Below are positions 11,348-23,156 of a DNA stretch of 64,000 nt, piece by piece. The DNA is from an uncultured Pseudomonadales bacterium (GTDB lineage Bacteria > Pseudomonadota > Gammaproteobacteria > Pseudomonadales > Pseudohongiellaceae), in assembly GCA_947259995.1 (NCBI GenBank), contig CAMYOK010000006.1:458600-522599 (forward strand). The letters are read 5' to 3'. How positions within the stretch are numbered: the first letter of the stretch is position 1; the number at the start of each line of letters is the position of its first letter. Made by a program: the position numbers and the translations under genes. Under the pieces are notes generated by a model. That model had not been told where the DNA came from, did no database searches, and saw only the letters and a list, made by a program, of their open reading frames with translations.

Positions 11348-12079
11348 TTACTTACTTGGGCTGCTATATAACTGGCGATGCAGGATGCTAGAGAACTCTT
11401 CAGTAAAAGTGCTGTAGTTACCCGTAATAGAATCAACCCGCGACGAATAGCGGTTATAGGCCACTACCGCAGGGATCGCCGCGAACAAACCCATCGCTGT
11501 AGCAATCAACGCTTCGGCAATACCAGGGGCAACAACTTGAAGACTCGCCTGTGCCTGACTGGCAAGGCTGATGAAGGAGTTCATGATGCCGATGACAGTA
11601 CCGAATAGACCGATATAAGGAGTGACAGAGCCTACCGTGGCTAAAAAGGTGAGGTTCTTTTCTAATTTTTCTTCTTCTCGCGAGTAAGCGACTCGCATCG
11701 CGCGCTGGGCTCCGCCCATGACCACTTCGGAGTCAATGCCGCCTTGTTGGCGCAAACGCATAAATTCTTTAAAGCCCGCCCTAAAGATATTTTCCATACC
11801 GCCAGTGGCTTGATTCTCTTTTTGCTTAGAGCTGCCTTCGCGAAATAATTGGCTTAGATCCATACCAGACCAAAAACGCTTCTCAAAGCTAAACATGCCT
11901 TTTTCGGCAGCATTCAAGACCATCCAACGTTGCACGATCATTACCCAGGAGGTCACCGAGGCTGCCATCAAAATTAGCATTACCAATTGCACGGCGGTCG
12001 TCGCCTCAGCGATCAAACCCCATACGTTTAATGACTCACCCACTGCACGATCCTCTTGACTACCAAAAACTCGCGGCAT
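11348..12079 (-). CDS. tolQ: TolQ, MotA/ExbB-family proton channel subunit
   Basis: About 243 residues from the ATG at 12077-12079, with three transmembrane helices (near residues 12-35, 130-155 and 165-190). The conserved ATVGSVTPYIGLFGTVIGIM and AEALIATAMGLFAAIPAV segments of the MotA/TolQ/ExbB family are present. An in-frame GTG at 12107-12109 would add ten residues; neither start has a clear RBS. First gene of the tol run. The thioesterase gene ybgC that usually precedes tolQ is not present here. Confidence 0.94.
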   Translation of the reverse strand: MPRVFGSQEDRAVGESLNVWGLIAEATTAVQLVMLILMAASVTSWVMIVQRWMVLNAAEKGMFSFEKRFWSGMDLSQLFREGSSKQKENQATGGMENIFRAGFKEFMRLRQQGGIDSEVVMGGAQRAMRVAYSREEEKLEKNLTFLATVGSVTPYIGLFGTVIGIMNSFISLASQAQASLQVVAPGIAEALIATAMGLFAAIPAVVAYNRYSSRVDSITGNYSTFTEEFSSILHRQLYSSPSK

Positions 12080-12166
12080 TATAAGGTATGTTTGCCGCTT
12101 CTCATACACAATCCGGTGTTTTCTAAAGGGTTTTTAGCAATATACGACTCCGGTCACGTACGCACG

Positions 12167-12194
12167 CATTTAACAATTGCAATATTACTTTCAA
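12167..12194 (-). promoter_or_regulatory. Possible sigma-70 promoter for tolQRAB-pal
   Basis: On the minus strand TTGAAA (12189-12194) and TAAATG (12167-12172) are 16 bp apart, about 60-90 bp before tolQ. This is the best promoter-like pair in the 162-bp gap between ruvB and tolQ. The -10 is imperfect. Confidence 0.35.
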
Positions 12195-12271
12195 CTGCCG
12201 TGATGCTGACGGATTTCTGATGAATTGTGGCACAAAAAAGACAAGCGCCACTGCCGCCAAAACCACGCCAT

Positions 12272-13303
12272 TTATGGCTTAAAAAGGTCCGCACTTGCGC
12301 TCGGTGGCGACATCCCAAAATGCAGATAAGCATGCGGGGTGACCACACGTCCGCGTGGCGTCCGCATCATAAAACCCTGCTGGATTAAATAAGGCTCAAG
12401 AACGTCCTCGATGGTGTCGCGCTCTTCGCTAATTGCGGCGGCGAGACTGTCCACTCCGACGGGACCACCCCCAAACTTTTCAATCATCGTGATCAGTAAA
12501 CGCCTATCCATATGATCGAAGCCATTTTCATCGATGCTCAGCATATCCAGCGCTTGGCTGGCGGCCGATTTATTGACCACGCCATCGCATTTTACTTGCG
12601 CATAATCGCGCACTCGGCGCAGCAGTCGATTGGCAATACGCGGCGTTCCTCGTGAGCGGCGCGCAATCTCTGACGCCCCCTCTTTATCGATCTCACACTC
12701 CAAGATCGACGCAGATCGCATCACGATGCTGCACAATTGCTCAGCCGTGTAGAACTCCAAGCGTTGAATAATGCCAAAGCGATCGCGCAGCGGAGAGGTC
12801 AACAGACCCGCTCGCGTCGTCGCCCCCACCAAGGTAAATGGAGGCAAGTCGAGCTTGATCGAGCGCGCCGACGGGCCTTCACCGATCATGATATCGAGCT
12901 GATAATCCTCCATCGCTGGGTAGAGAATCTCTTCGATCGCGGGGCTCAAGCGGTGTATCTCATCAATAAATAGCACGTCACCGGATTCGAGATTAGTGAG
13001 CATCGCCGCCAAATCGCCTGCTTTTTCTAATACTGGCCCCGAAGTCGTCTTGATGGCGACATCAAGCTCATTGGCTATGATATTGGCAAGGGTGGTTTTA
13101 CCAAGCCCGGGCGGACCGAAGATCAGTACATGATCCATCGCTTCGCTACGGTTTCTCGCCGCGCCGATGAAAATCTCCATCTGCTTCTTAACTTCACTCT
13201 GGCCGATATAGTCAGTGAGCGATAAAGGACGTATAGCGCGATCCAAAGAGCGATCGTTAGGGCTCATATCCGGTGAAATTAAACGGTCTTCTTCATTGAT
13301 CAT
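12272..13303 (-). CDS. ruvB: Holliday junction branch migration ATPase RuvB
   Basis: A 343-residue AAA+ motor that drives branch migration with RuvA. Walker [10 protein letters not shown] is at residues 63-71 and Walker [10 protein letters not shown] at about 111-119. The sensor segment [18 protein letters not shown] holds the arginine finger. The C-terminal winged helix ends with the conserved RTPRGR segment. The ATG overlaps the ruvA stop as ATGA. Confidence 0.97.
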   Translation of the reverse strand: MINEEDRLISPDMSPNDRSLDRAIRPLSLTDYIGQSEVKKQMEIFIGAARNRSEAMDHVLIFGPPGLGKTTLANIIANELDVAIKTTSGPVLEKAGDLAAMLTNLESGDVLFIDEIHRLSPAIEEILYPAMEDYQLDIMIGEGPSARSIKLDLPPFTLVGATTRAGLLTSPLRDRFGIIQRLEFYTAEQLCSIVMRSASILECEIDKEGASEIARRSRGTPRIANRLLRRVRDYAQVKCDGVVNKSAASQALDMLSIDENGFDHMDRRLLITMIEKFGGGPVGVDSLAAAISEERDTIEDVLEPYLIQQGFMMRTPRGRVVTPHAYLHFGMSPPSASADLFKP

Positions 13304-13923
13304 GATTGCGCCATGCTACGAAGAGCTTGTCTGATCAGCTCGTCACTCGTTGAAATTGTTGGGTCTACCTTAATGGCTTTAGCGATAATACGCGTCGCCT
13401 CTGTCGGTTTATAGCCCAAGGCCACCAATGCTGCCTCAGCTTCTTGCGATAATTGTCGCTCCGAGGGCTTCTCATCCGCTGCTGGGGCGTTATATTCAGG
13501 GCTAGCAATATCGTCGCCCCACTCCTCCAGACGATCCTTCATTTCAACGATGAGCCGCTCTGCGGTCTTGCGCCCAACCCCAGGCATACGCGTTAAGCCT
13601 GCGATGTCATTGACACGCACCGTGCGCACAAATTCCTCAACAGCCATCCCAGAGAGAATCGCTAACGCCATCTTCGGGCCTACCCCGCTGACCTTAATCA
13701 AGCTACGAAACATCCGCCGCTCTTGCAATGTGTAAAAGCCATAAAGCAATTGTGCGTCTTCGCGCACAACAAGGTGCGTATGCAACATGACTTCCTGACC
13801 CACTGCAGGCAATTGGTAGATCGTGCTCATCGGGACCTGCACCTCATAAGCAAGACCGTTGACGTCAATCAACACATCTGGCGCTTGCTTCTCGGCGAGA
13901 ATGCCGCGAATTCTTCCAATCAC
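13300..13923 (-). CDS. ruvA: Holliday junction binding protein RuvA
   Basis: A 207-residue tetrameric junction-binding protein. An N-terminal OB-fold ([15 protein letters not shown]) is followed by two helix-hairpin-helix motifs ([13 protein letters not shown] variant near residue 79 and [13 protein letters not shown] near 113), then a C-terminal RuvB-binding domain ([14 protein letters not shown]). The start is GTG, with AAGGAGAG placed eight to ten bases upstream. It lies 12 bp after ruvC. Confidence 0.97.
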   Translation of the reverse strand: MIGRIRGILAEKQAPDVLIDVNGLAYEVQVPMSTIYQLPAVGQEVMLHTHLVVREDAQLLYGFYTLQERRMFRSLIKVSGVGPKMALAILSGMAVEEFVRTVRVNDIAGLTRMPGVGRKTAERLIVEMKDRLEEWGDDIASPEYNAPAADEKPSERQLSQEAEAALVALGYKPTEATRIIAKAIKVDPTISTSDELIRQALRSMAQS

Positions 13924-13935
13924 TCTCTACTCTCC

Positions 13936-14457
13936 TTAGATTTGCAGCCGACTTTTTCGGAAGGAGCGCGCCCCTGCGATTTTGACCATATGTGACTGTG
14001 TGTTGGCATGACAAATTGCGATCGCTAGCGCGTCTGCTGCGTCAGCCTGTACGGTACCGCTCACCCCGAGCAGCACTTTAATCATGTGCTGGACCTGCTC
14101 TTTACCGGCGCTGCCATTACCCACCACGGCTTGTTTTACTTTTCTTGGGGAGTATTCCGCCACAGGGAGATCGTTATGAAGACAAGCAAGCATGGCACTT
14201 CCGCGCGCCTGCCCCAGCTTTAATGCCGACGAAACACTCTTGCCAAGAAAGACTTCTTCGATCGCGCTCTCCTGAGGACAAAACTCCTCGATGACGCTAC
14301 AAAGATTATCAAAAATTAATTTTAAACGCTGGGGATGGGGAACATCGGGTAGGCGGATACAGCCGCAACTGACATACTCAAGGCGATTGCCAGTAGCGTT
14401 GATAATGCCATAACCGGTAATACGCGACCCCGGATCGACTCCTATTATCAACGCCAT
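13936..14457 (-). CDS. ruvC: Crossover junction endodeoxyribonuclease RuvC
   Basis: A 173-residue RNase-H-fold resolvase. The four metal-binding acids are Asp8, Glu67, Asp139 and Asp142, each one residue beyond the E. coli positions. The RBS AGGAA precedes the ATG. yebC lies 37 bp upstream, as in many gammaproteobacteria, so yebC-ruvC-ruvA-ruvB appear to form one unit. Confidence 0.97.
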   Translation of the reverse strand: MALIIGVDPGSRITGYGIINATGNRLEYVSCGCIRLPDVPHPQRLKLIFDNLCSVIEEFCPQESAIEEVFLGKSVSSALKLGQARGSAMLACLHNDLPVAEYSPRKVKQAVVGNGSAGKEQVQHMIKVLLGVSGTVQADAADALAIAICHANTQSHMVKIAGARSFRKSRLQI

Positions 14458-14494
14458 AAGACTATTCCTATTAGAGAGTATTGATTGAGTGGGC

Positions 14495-15238
14495 TTATAA
14501 CTGGCTCATCACCTCATCAGAGATACTGGCATTACTATAAACGTTTTGTACATCGTCTAGATCTTCGAGATGGTCGACCAATTTAAGCAAGACTTCTGCT
14601 GTCTCTAAATCCAGCTCTGCCTCAGTAGAGGCTACCATGGACACCTCTGAAGACTCAGATTCTAAGCCTGCGTTTACCAAAGCATCTTTTACAGCGCCGA
14701 AGCTTTCTGGTGTTGTCACAACCTCCAGTGAGCCATCGGAGTGGATCTGCATATCTTCTGCGCCGCCTTCTAGCGCCACCTCTAATATTTTCTCCTCGTC
14801 GCTGCCAGCTGGAAATACGATAGAGCCTTTCTTCTCGAACAGATAGGCCACCGAACCATTGGTACCAAGATTGCCGCCATGCTTAGAAAAACCATGACGC
14901 ACCTCTGCCACCGTGCGATTCTTATTGTCAGTCAGCGTTTCAATGAGGATTGCAACCCCACCAGGGCCATAGCCTTCATATACCAATTCTTCAAGATTAT
15001 CGTTATCGGCCGTCCCCGCACCACGGGCCACGGCTCTGTCGATCGTGTCACGCGTCATGTTGGCGCCAAGCGCTTTATCCACTGCGGCGCGCAGGCGCGG
15101 ATTGTCCGCCACGTGCTCGCCACCTAGTTTCGCCGCGACCGTTAGCTCGCGAATAATCTTCGTAAACACCTTGGCGCGCTTGGCATCCTGCCCCGCTTTA
15201 CGGTGTTTTATATTGGCCCATTTACTATGACCTGCCAT
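14495..15238 (-). CDS. yebC: YebC/TACO1-family protein
   Basis: A 247-residue cytoplasmic protein of the YebC family. The N-terminal [20 protein letters not shown] segment is the family hallmark, and [14 protein letters not shown] marks the second domain. Members have been reported both as DNA-binding regulators and as factors that relieve ribosome stalling, so the role here is not settled. GGAG lies six bases before the ATG. aspS is 25 bp upstream. Confidence 0.95.
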   Translation of the reverse strand: MAGHSKWANIKHRKAGQDAKRAKVFTKIIRELTVAAKLGGEHVADNPRLRAAVDKALGANMTRDTIDRAVARGAGTADNDNLEELVYEGYGPGGVAILIETLTDNKNRTVAEVRHGFSKHGGNLGTNGSVAYLFEKKGSIVFPAGSDEEKILEVALEGGAEDMQIHSDGSLEVVTTPESFGAVKDALVNAGLESESSEVSMVASTEAELDLETAEVLLKLVDHLEDLDDVQNVYSNASISDEVMSQL

Positions 15239-15263
15239 GAAACGCTCCTATCCTCCTAAGGTT

Positions 15264-17033
15264 TTACTCTTTCGCCGTTTGACGAATCTGGATGTTCAGT
15301 TCACGCAATTGCTTGGTCGACACAAGGCCTGGCGCATCCGTTAACGGACAAGCTGCAGATTGTGTTTTCGGGAAAGCGATGACTTCACGAATAGAGTTCG
15401 CGTCGGTCATCAACATGATCAGACGATCCAAACCAAAGGCCAAACCACCGTGTGGAGGGCAGCCATAGGCCAAGGCATCAAGCAAGAAGCCAAACTTCTC
15501 GGCGGCCTCTTCTTCTTGGATCCCTAGAATCTCGAAAACAGACTGTTGCATTGACGGCTTGTTAATCCTGATCGACCCACCGCCCAACTCCGTACCATTC
15601 AACACCATGTCATAGGCCCGTGATAGCGCGTTGGCAGGATCATTTTTGAGATCTTCAACACTGCACGATGGCGCGGTAAATGGGTGGTGAAGCGGCGTTA
15701 AATTACCTTCGCTGTCATGCTCGAACATGGGGAAATCGATTACCCAAAGCGGCGCCCATGCTTTTTGCAGCATATCCAAATCGATACCGACTTTGATGCG
15801 CAGCGCCCCGATTGATTCATTCACGATCTTAGTTTTGTCAGCGCCAAAGAACACAAGATCGCCAGTCTGTGCGCCGATGCGTGCCAGCACATCTTGAATG
15901 ACTTGCTCAGGCATAAACTTCAAGATTGGCGATTGCAGACCTTCGACACCTGCGTCCAAATCATTGACTTTAATCCACGCCAAACCTTTCGCACCGTAGA
16001 TCGAAACATACTTTGTATATTCGTCGATTTCTTTACGGCTTAGGCTCGCACCCTTCGGTACACGCAATGCGACAACGCGCGACGCAGGATCGTTTGCTGG
16101 GCCATTGAATACTTTAAAATCAACCTCTTGCATCAAGTCAGCAATATCGATGAGCTCCATATCGATACGCAAATCGGGCTTATCAGAACCATAGCGACGC
16201 ATTGCTTCTTCGAAGGTCATGCGCGGAAAATCACCCAAATCAACATCGAGATGTTTCTTAAACACTTCGCGAATCATGGCCTCAGACATGCCCATGATCT
16301 GCTCTTCATTCATGAACGATGTTTCAATATCGATCTGTGTGAATTCTGGCTGTCGATCAGCACGCAAATCCTCATCGCGGAAACATTTAGCGATCTGATA
16401 ATAACGATCCATCCCCGCCGCCATGAGAATCTGCTTAAACAACTGCGGAGACTGCGGCAACGCGAAGAAACGCCCTTGATGCGTGCGGCTAGGCACCAAA
16501 TAGTCACGCGCGCCCTCTGGAGTCGCTTTCGTTAATAAGGGAGTTTCGATATCAAGGAACCCGTTATCATCAAGGAAGTTGCGGATCGAGTTAGAAACCT
16601 TTGAGCGAAAACGCAAACGATCGGCCATTTCAGGGCGACGCAAATCGATATAACGGTAGCGCAGGCGAATATCTTCCCCTACCTCGGCGTGCTCATCGAG
16701 CTGGAATGGCGGTGTTTTTGCCGCATTCAACACTTCTAGGTGCTTGCCCAATACTTCGATACGGCCGGTGCCCATTACATCATTGGTCGTACCCTCAGGG
16801 CGCGGGCGCACGATCCCTGTGAGCTTTAATACGAATTCATTACGCACGCTTTCCGCTGTCGCAAACGCTTCGACCGTATCTGGGTCGATCACTACTTGCG
16901 CAATACCTTCACGGTCTCGCAGATCGATGAAGATGACGCCACCATGGTCTCGACGTCGATGGGCCCAACCACAAAGGACCACTTCTTGTCCGACGTGTTG
17001 TTCGTTTAGTTCACCGCAATAGTGGCTGCGCAT
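15264..17033 (-). CDS. aspS: Aspartyl-tRNA synthetase
   Basis: A 589-residue class IIb synthetase of bacterial length. An N-terminal OB-fold binds the anticodon ([24 protein letters not shown]). Motif 2 appears as [21 protein letters not shown] (split over residues about 208-228). A GAD insertion domain follows at about 290-420, and motif 3 [13 protein letters not shown] lies near residue 543. Whether it also charges tRNA-Asn is not readable here. The RBS is AGGAAA. It heads the yebC-ruvCAB run. Confidence 0.97.
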   Translation of the reverse strand: MRSHYCGELNEQHVGQEVVLCGWAHRRRDHGGVIFIDLRDREGIAQVVIDPDTVEAFATAESVRNEFVLKLTGIVRPRPEGTTNDVMGTGRIEVLGKHLEVLNAAKTPPFQLDEHAEVGEDIRLRYRYIDLRRPEMADRLRFRSKVSNSIRNFLDDNGFLDIETPLLTKATPEGARDYLVPSRTHQGRFFALPQSPQLFKQILMAAGMDRYYQIAKCFRDEDLRADRQPEFTQIDIETSFMNEEQIMGMSEAMIREVFKKHLDVDLGDFPRMTFEEAMRRYGSDKPDLRIDMELIDIADLMQEVDFKVFNGPANDPASRVVALRVPKGASLSRKEIDEYTKYVSIYGAKGLAWIKVNDLDAGVEGLQSPILKFMPEQVIQDVLARIGAQTGDLVFFGADKTKIVNESIGALRIKVGIDLDMLQKAWAPLWVIDFPMFEHDSEGNLTPLHHPFTAPSCSVEDLKNDPANALSRAYDMVLNGTELGGGSIRINKPSMQQSVFEILGIQEEEAAEKFGFLLDALAYGCPPHGGLAFGLDRLIMLMTDANSIREVIAFPKTQSAACPLTDAPGLVSTKQLRELNIQIRQTAKE

Positions 17034-17101
17034 AGTGTTTTCCTATAAGTATTTCTGAATGAGTTCGTGCACTTATCGCAATAGCACTCCGAGGGAGTGG
17101 C

Positions 17102-17377
17102 TTATGCGCTCGTACTGCCAGCTGCCGGAGTAGAGGGCTTATCGGCCTTCTTGTCCGCTGCCACTGGCGTATCTTGTGTGCCGTGGCGTTTAGCACCAGT
17201 CTTAAAATCGGTCTCATACCAGCCACCACCCTTTAGGCGAAAGCTGCTTGCCGAAACCAATTTGCTCAATGTCTGTTGTTGGCACTGTGGGCATTCTTGC
17301 AATGGCGCATCGCTGATTTTTTGCAATGCCTCAAGTCGATGCCCACATTCTTTACACTGATACTCGTAAATAGGCAT
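17102..17377 (-). CDS. FmdB-type zinc-ribbon protein
   Basis: From the ATG at 17375-17377 the protein has about 91 residues and starts MPIYEYQCKECGH, the usual N-terminus of the FmdB/CxxC_CxxC_SSSS regulatory group. A longer form starting at 17401 would add eight atypical residues. The two CxxC knuckles (CKEC and CPQC) should bind one zinc ion. A glycine-rich GGGWYETDFK turn follows, then an Ala/Pro/Ser/Lys-rich tail. A small protein of this kind upstream of aspS is common. The molecular role is unknown. Confidence 0.88.
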   Translation of the reverse strand: MPIYEYQCKECGHRLEALQKISDAPLQECPQCQQQTLSKLVSASSFRLKGGGWYETDFKTGAKRHGTQDTPVAADKKADKPSTPAAGSTSA

Positions 17378-17569
17378 AGTCGCCAACACCCCTTTTGACA
17401 ATTCAAGACGATTTTTAAGCTAATCGAAAACCGCGCATTATACCCCAGCTCTAAAACAACTGGCATCCCCATCGGCACGATTCTGGCACTATAATTTAGG
17501 GTGTTTGCGTAAAAACCTCCAGATGGCATTCCCTACGTTGATCTCAAGCACAAACTTAACGATTAATGC

Positions 17570-17598
17570 TTGCGACCCCTAGGCAAAAGCTTTATAAA
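17570..17598 (+). promoter_or_regulatory. Sigma-70 promoter for the HU-like gene
   Basis: TTGCGA (17570-17575) and TATAAA (17593-17598) are separated by exactly 17 bp, about 130 bp before the HU-like start. The leader between them and the gene has short GC-rich inverted pairs around 17650-17685. This is the main content of the 348-bp gap between the zinc-ribbon and HU-like genes. Confidence 0.6.
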
Positions 17599-17725
17599 TA
17601 GAGCCCCACAAAGGCGTAAGTGGAAATAATAACGTCCTCGAATACTAGCAGGAAGAAATCCTGGGGTTCTCCCCTTATGCGGGAGCAACATAAGAAACAA
17701 CCTTCATCATTAAAGAGACACGGGC

Positions 17726-18094
17726 ATGGCTGTAGCAAAAACCACTAAGAAAGCATCAACAACACGTAAAATCACTGCAATTCAGCAAAAATATACAAAG
17801 ACTGCAATTCTCAATGAGATCTCAGCGAACACTGACCTTACTAAGAAACAAGTTTCTGAAGTACTGGACGAGCTAAGCATCATCATGGAGCGTCATCTTA
17901 AGAAGCGCGCGGTTGGCGAATTCACGCTTCCTGGCCTATTGAAAATCAAATCCGTAACACGTCCTGCACGCCCTGCGCGCAAGAATGTTCCGAATCCTTT
18001 CAAGCCAGGCGAGTTCATGGATATCCCGAAAAAACCTGCCACTACTCGCGTTAAGATTCTGCCTTTGAAAAAGCTGAAAGAATTCGCACTGTAA
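17726..18094 (+). CDS. HU/IHF-family DNA-binding protein, long form
   Basis: A 122-residue basic protein of the bacterial histone-like fold. The N-terminal extension (AVAKTTKKASTTRKITAIQQ) is Lys/Thr/Ala-rich. The HU body starts near residue 24 with YTKTAILNEISANTDLTKKQ, and the DNA-clasping arm has NPFKPGEFMDIPKKPATTRV. Canonical HU is about 90 residues, so this is the longer divergent subfamily. It is a monocistronic gene with its own promoter and terminator. The lysine content and strong promoter suggest an abundant nucleoid protein; target specificity is unknown. Confidence 0.85.
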   Translation: MAVAKTTKKASTTRKITAIQQKYTKTAILNEISANTDLTKKQVSEVLDELSIIMERHLKKRAVGEFTLPGLLKIKSVTRPARPARKNVPNPFKPGEFMDIPKKPATTRVKILPLKKLKEFAL

Positions 18095-18150
18095 TTACCG
18101 CGACATTGGGGATGTAAAATCCTTGAATGTGTCGATTACTAGTTCCTCAG

Positions 18151-18175
18151 AAAGGCAGCCCTTGGGCTGCTTTTC
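18151..18175 (+). terminator. Intrinsic terminator after HU-like gene
   Basis: GGCAGCCC and GGGCTGCC-type arms (GCAGCCC, loop TT, GGGCTGC) are followed by TTTTCTCATTTT, 57 bp after the HU-like stop. It ends just before the proS leader. Confidence 0.85.
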
Positions 18176-18195
18176 TCATTTTAAGGTCCAATTAA

Positions 18196-19941
18196 ATGAT
18201 CCGTGCCAGTCAATACCTTATCGCCACTCTTAAAGAAACCCCAGCCGATGCTGAAGTGGTAAGTCACCAACTTATGGTCCGTGCTGGGCTGATCCGCAAG
18301 CTCGCCACCGGCCTCTACACTTGGCTACCGGTGGGGCTCAAGGTGTTGCACAAGGTGACCAACGTAGTGCGTGATGAGATGAACCGCGCCGGCGCCATGG
18401 AAGTCTCCATGCCCGTCGTTCAGTCTGCTGACCTATGGATAGAATCCGGTCGCTGGGACAAGATGGGGCCTGAGCTACTGCGTTTTGTCGATCGCCATGA
18501 TCGCGATTTCTGCCTTGGCCCGACGCACGAAGAGGTGATCACTGATCTCATCCGCAATGAGCTGAGCAGTTATCGACAACTGCCCGCCAATTTTTATCAG
18601 ATCCAAACGAAATTCAGAGACGAACGTCGCCCTCGATTTGGCGTGATGCGCGCACGTGAATTCCTCATGAAGGATGCATACTCATTTCATACCAATGAAG
18701 CCTCCTTACAAGAAACCTATGACCAGATGCATCAAACCTATTGCAATATCTTCGAGCGTCTAGGCTTAGAGTACCGCCCAGTATTAGCCGATTCGGGCAA
18801 TATCGGTGGCAGCATGTCGCATGAATTCCATGTGCTTGCGGACTCTGGCGAAGATGAGATCGTCTTCAGCTCGCAGAGCAGCTACGCTGCCAATATCGAA
18901 ATGGCACAGGGTGAGTTAAGTGATAAAGACTACACAGCACAAGAGCAGAAGAAGCCAAAGGCAAGCCCTATCGATACACCAAATACCCATTCGATTGAAG
19001 ACGTAGCGCAACTTTTAGAGGTAGAACCTCGCCGCCTAGTCAAGACCATGGTGGTACAAGCCAATGTCGACGAAGAACACCCAACGGGCCTTGTCGCGCT
19101 CGTGATTCGCGGCGACCAAGAGATCAATGCCATTAAGGCAGAGAAGCACCCATTGGTGGCCTCACCCTTCACTCTCGCCGATGACGCAGTGATCGAAGCG
19201 GCGCTGCATTGTAAACCTGGCAGCATCGGCCCAGTGGATCTTCCTATTCCTGTGATTGCCGACACGAGCGTCCTAGCCATGGTGAACTTTGTTTGTGGCG
19301 CCAACCATGACGGTCAACATTTGCTCGATGCCAACTGGGGTGCCGACTGCCGCTACGATGACAGCGCTGATCTGCGCAAAGTCCAAGAAGGTGACATCAG
19401 CCCAGATGGCAAAGGCACTCTGCAGATTAAACGCGGCATCGAGGTCGGCCATATTTTCCAACTCGGCACGAAGTACAGCGCCGCGATGAACGCCAATGTA
19501 TTGGATGAAAATGGCAAGAGCGTCACTATGACCATGGGTTGCTATGGCATCGGCGTCAGCCGCATTGTCGCGGCCTGCATCGAACAGAATCACGACGAGA
19601 AAGGCATCATCTGGCCCGACAATATTGCGCCCTTCCATATCGCTATCATCCCAATGAATGCTCATAAGTCCGAGGCCGTCCTAAAACTGAGCGAAAGCCT
19701 GGCGCAGCAGCTAAGCGAGGCGGGATATGAAGTGTTATTAGATGATCGCGATAAAAAGACCAGTGCCGGGGTGAAGTTTGCCGACATGGAGCTCATGGGA
19801 ATTCCGCACCGGATTGTGGTATCTGATCGTGGCATCGAACAAGGGGCGCTCGAATACAAGGCTCGTGCCGCCCAAGACAATGAGTTGATACCCGAGCAAG
19901 ACATCCTGTCATTCTTGCAGAGTAAAATTCGTCTAAATTAA
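18196..19941 (+). CDS. proS: Prolyl-tRNA synthetase, bacterial type with editing domain
   Basis: A 581-residue class IIa synthetase. The start [20 protein letters not shown] is the bacterial-type ProRS N-terminus. Motif 2 ([21 protein letters not shown]) lies near residue 140-160 and [13 protein letters not shown] near 112. A YbaK-like editing domain that removes misacylated Ala-tRNA-Pro is inserted at about 240-390. The C-terminal anticodon-binding domain includes [24 protein letters not shown] precedes the ATG. Confidence 0.97.
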   Translation: MIRASQYLIATLKETPADAEVVSHQLMVRAGLIRKLATGLYTWLPVGLKVLHKVTNVVRDEMNRAGAMEVSMPVVQSADLWIESGRWDKMGPELLRFVDRHDRDFCLGPTHEEVITDLIRNELSSYRQLPANFYQIQTKFRDERRPRFGVMRAREFLMKDAYSFHTNEASLQETYDQMHQTYCNIFERLGLEYRPVLADSGNIGGSMSHEFHVLADSGEDEIVFSSQSSYAANIEMAQGELSDKDYTAQEQKKPKASPIDTPNTHSIEDVAQLLEVEPRRLVKTMVVQANVDEEHPTGLVALVIRGDQEINAIKAEKHPLVASPFTLADDAVIEAALHCKPGSIGPVDLPIPVIADTSVLAMVNFVCGANHDGQHLLDANWGADCRYDDSADLRKVQEGDISPDGKGTLQIKRGIEVGHIFQLGTKYSAAMNANVLDENGKSVTMTMGCYGIGVSRIVAACIEQNHDEKGIIWPDNIAPFHIAIIPMNAHKSEAVLKLSESLAQQLSEAGYEVLLDDRDKKTSAGVKFADMELMGIPHRIVVSDRGIEQGALEYKARAAQDNELIPEQDILSFLQSKIRLN

Positions 19942-19946
19942 TCCCA

Positions 19947-19982
19947 ATGGCACTGCTAGAGCGTATCCTCTATTAGTGCCAT
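19947..19982 (+). other. Long imperfect hairpin between proS and yihY-like gene
   Basis: ATGGCACT pairs with AGTGCCAT (8 bp), then after a two-base internal loop TAGAG pairs with CTCTA around CGTATC. It fills almost the whole 56-bp gap between the two genes. No T-tract follows, so it is more likely an mRNA-processing or attenuating structure than a terminator. Confidence 0.5.
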
Positions 19983-19997
19983 AAAGGAATCTAAGGT

Positions 19998-22017
<2,020 letters not shown>

Positions 22018-22053
22018 TTAGACTACAACACACAGTTATTTGGATTAATTGAT

Positions 22054-22437
22054 ATGACAGAACAAAACCCACCACCTGCCCTGATCGACCTTTCTCATCG
22101 CGCAGTGGTGTATCTTTATGCGGCGCTGCTGCTGACGTTTACCACGTACGGGCTCACCCAGGTGCCAAGTGGCAACCTCACCGCGATCACCTTCCTTTGG
22201 CTCATTAAAGTATTGCCCCTGTTAATTTTCTTGCCCGGCTTAATGCGCCGCAAGCTGCGCACCTACGCGTGGCTGTCGTTTGTCGTGTTGTTGTATTTCA
22301 TTCAAGGGGTGCAGACAGCCTTTACCGAAGATGCAAGGCTTTACGGGATTATAGTCAGTGGCTTATTGTCACTATTATTTTGCGCACTCGTCGTTTATAT
22401 CCGCGTGTTTCGCGGTTACTACAAAACCCCGCTTTAA
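22054..22437 (+). CDS. DUF2069 membrane protein
   Basis: A 127-residue inner-membrane protein with four hydrophobic segments (about 16-36, 44-64, 70-88 and 95-117). The pattern WLIKVLPLLIFLPGLMRRKLRTYAW fits the DUF2069 family, which is often found beside wrbA-like genes. No function is known. Its last four bases overlap the end of the convergent hda gene, and its final codons contain the hda terminator hairpin. Confidence 0.82.
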   Translation: MTEQNPPPALIDLSHRAVVYLYAALLLTFTTYGLTQVPSGNLTAITFLWLIKVLPLLIFLPGLMRRKLRTYAWLSFVVLLYFIQGVQTAFTEDARLYGIIVSGLLSLLFCALVVYIRVFRGYYKTPL

Positions 22438-22447
22438 TTGGCGGGGT
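22426..22447 (-). terminator. Terminator for hda within the end of the DUF2069 gene
   Basis: On the minus strand ACCCCGC pairs with GCGGGGT around a short A/T loop, followed by TTTTG. The structure spans the interlocked 3' ends of hda and the DUF2069 gene, so it is coding on the other strand. Confidence 0.6.
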
Positions 22448-23153
22448 CACTACGCTCCATGAGTTCACGAAGCAATGGCACGGTAATGCGGCGCTTGGCT
22501 TGCAAAGAAAACTGATCCAACTGCTCTAATAAAGACAATAGCGCTTGCATACTGCGGTCATTACGCTGCAAAACATAATTGAGCACATCCTCGCTTAGGG
22601 CAATGCCTCTTTGCGTTGCGCGTAATTGCAATGCATAGCGCTTCTCTTCGTCACGTAGCCCATGTAACTGAAACACGACACCGGATTGTAAACGTGACAG
22701 TAAATCTGGCAATTCGATTGCTAGCTCTCTTGGCGCGCAATTGGCCGCCACAATTAAGCGTGTGCCACTATCTCGCAGCCGATTAAAAAGCGAGAAAAAC
22801 GCCAACTCCCAATCTTGTTTGCCAATAATTGCCTGCACATCATCGAGGCACACCAGCGCTAGACTCTCGAGCCCTTCGAGAATTTCAGGGGCAAAATCTG
22901 CGGCTTGGCTTAAGGGCAAATAGAAACTAGCGGCGTCTCGCGCATCAAAATGATGACACACTGCCTGCAGCAAATGGCTGCGCCCTGAACCCACACTCCC
23001 CCATAAATAGGTGAACTGCTCTAGTTGCCCGCTGCGTTGCTCATAAAGGTAGGCCAGTGCTTGCGAGTTATTGGCACTGATATAGAAGTTATCGAAAGTC
23101 GAAGAGTCATCAAGCCCGACCTGCAGCGTTAACTGCTTATTTTTATCGTTCAT
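22434..23153 (-). CDS. hda: DnaA regulatory inactivator Hda
   Basis: A 239-residue AAA+ protein related to DnaA domain III. With the DNA-loaded beta clamp it stimulates ATP hydrolysis by DnaA and so limits re-initiation. The N-terminal clamp-binding peptide is QLTLQVGL. The Walker A region is YLWGSVGSGRSHLLQAVC, with Arg in place of the usual Lys, as in E. coli Hda. Walker B is LVCLDDVQ. It lies 3 bp after the DUF2066 gene, a common gammaproteobacterial pairing. Confidence 0.93.
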   Translation of the reverse strand: MNDKNKQLTLQVGLDDSSTFDNFYISANNSQALAYLYEQRSGQLEQFTYLWGSVGSGRSHLLQAVCHHFDARDAASFYLPLSQAADFAPEILEGLESLALVCLDDVQAIIGKQDWELAFFSLFNRLRDSGTRLIVAANCAPRELAIELPDLLSRLQSGVVFQLHGLRDEEKRYALQLRATQRGIALSEDVLNYVLQRNDRSMQALLSLLEQLDQFSLQAKRRITVPLLRELMERSDPAN

Positions 23154-23156
23154 CGA

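Noticed and set aside
12154..12348. Short frame in the ruvB-tolQ gap as a ybgC remnant
   Set aside because: Its translation shows no hotdog-fold pattern and it overlaps the ruvB 3' end in another frame.
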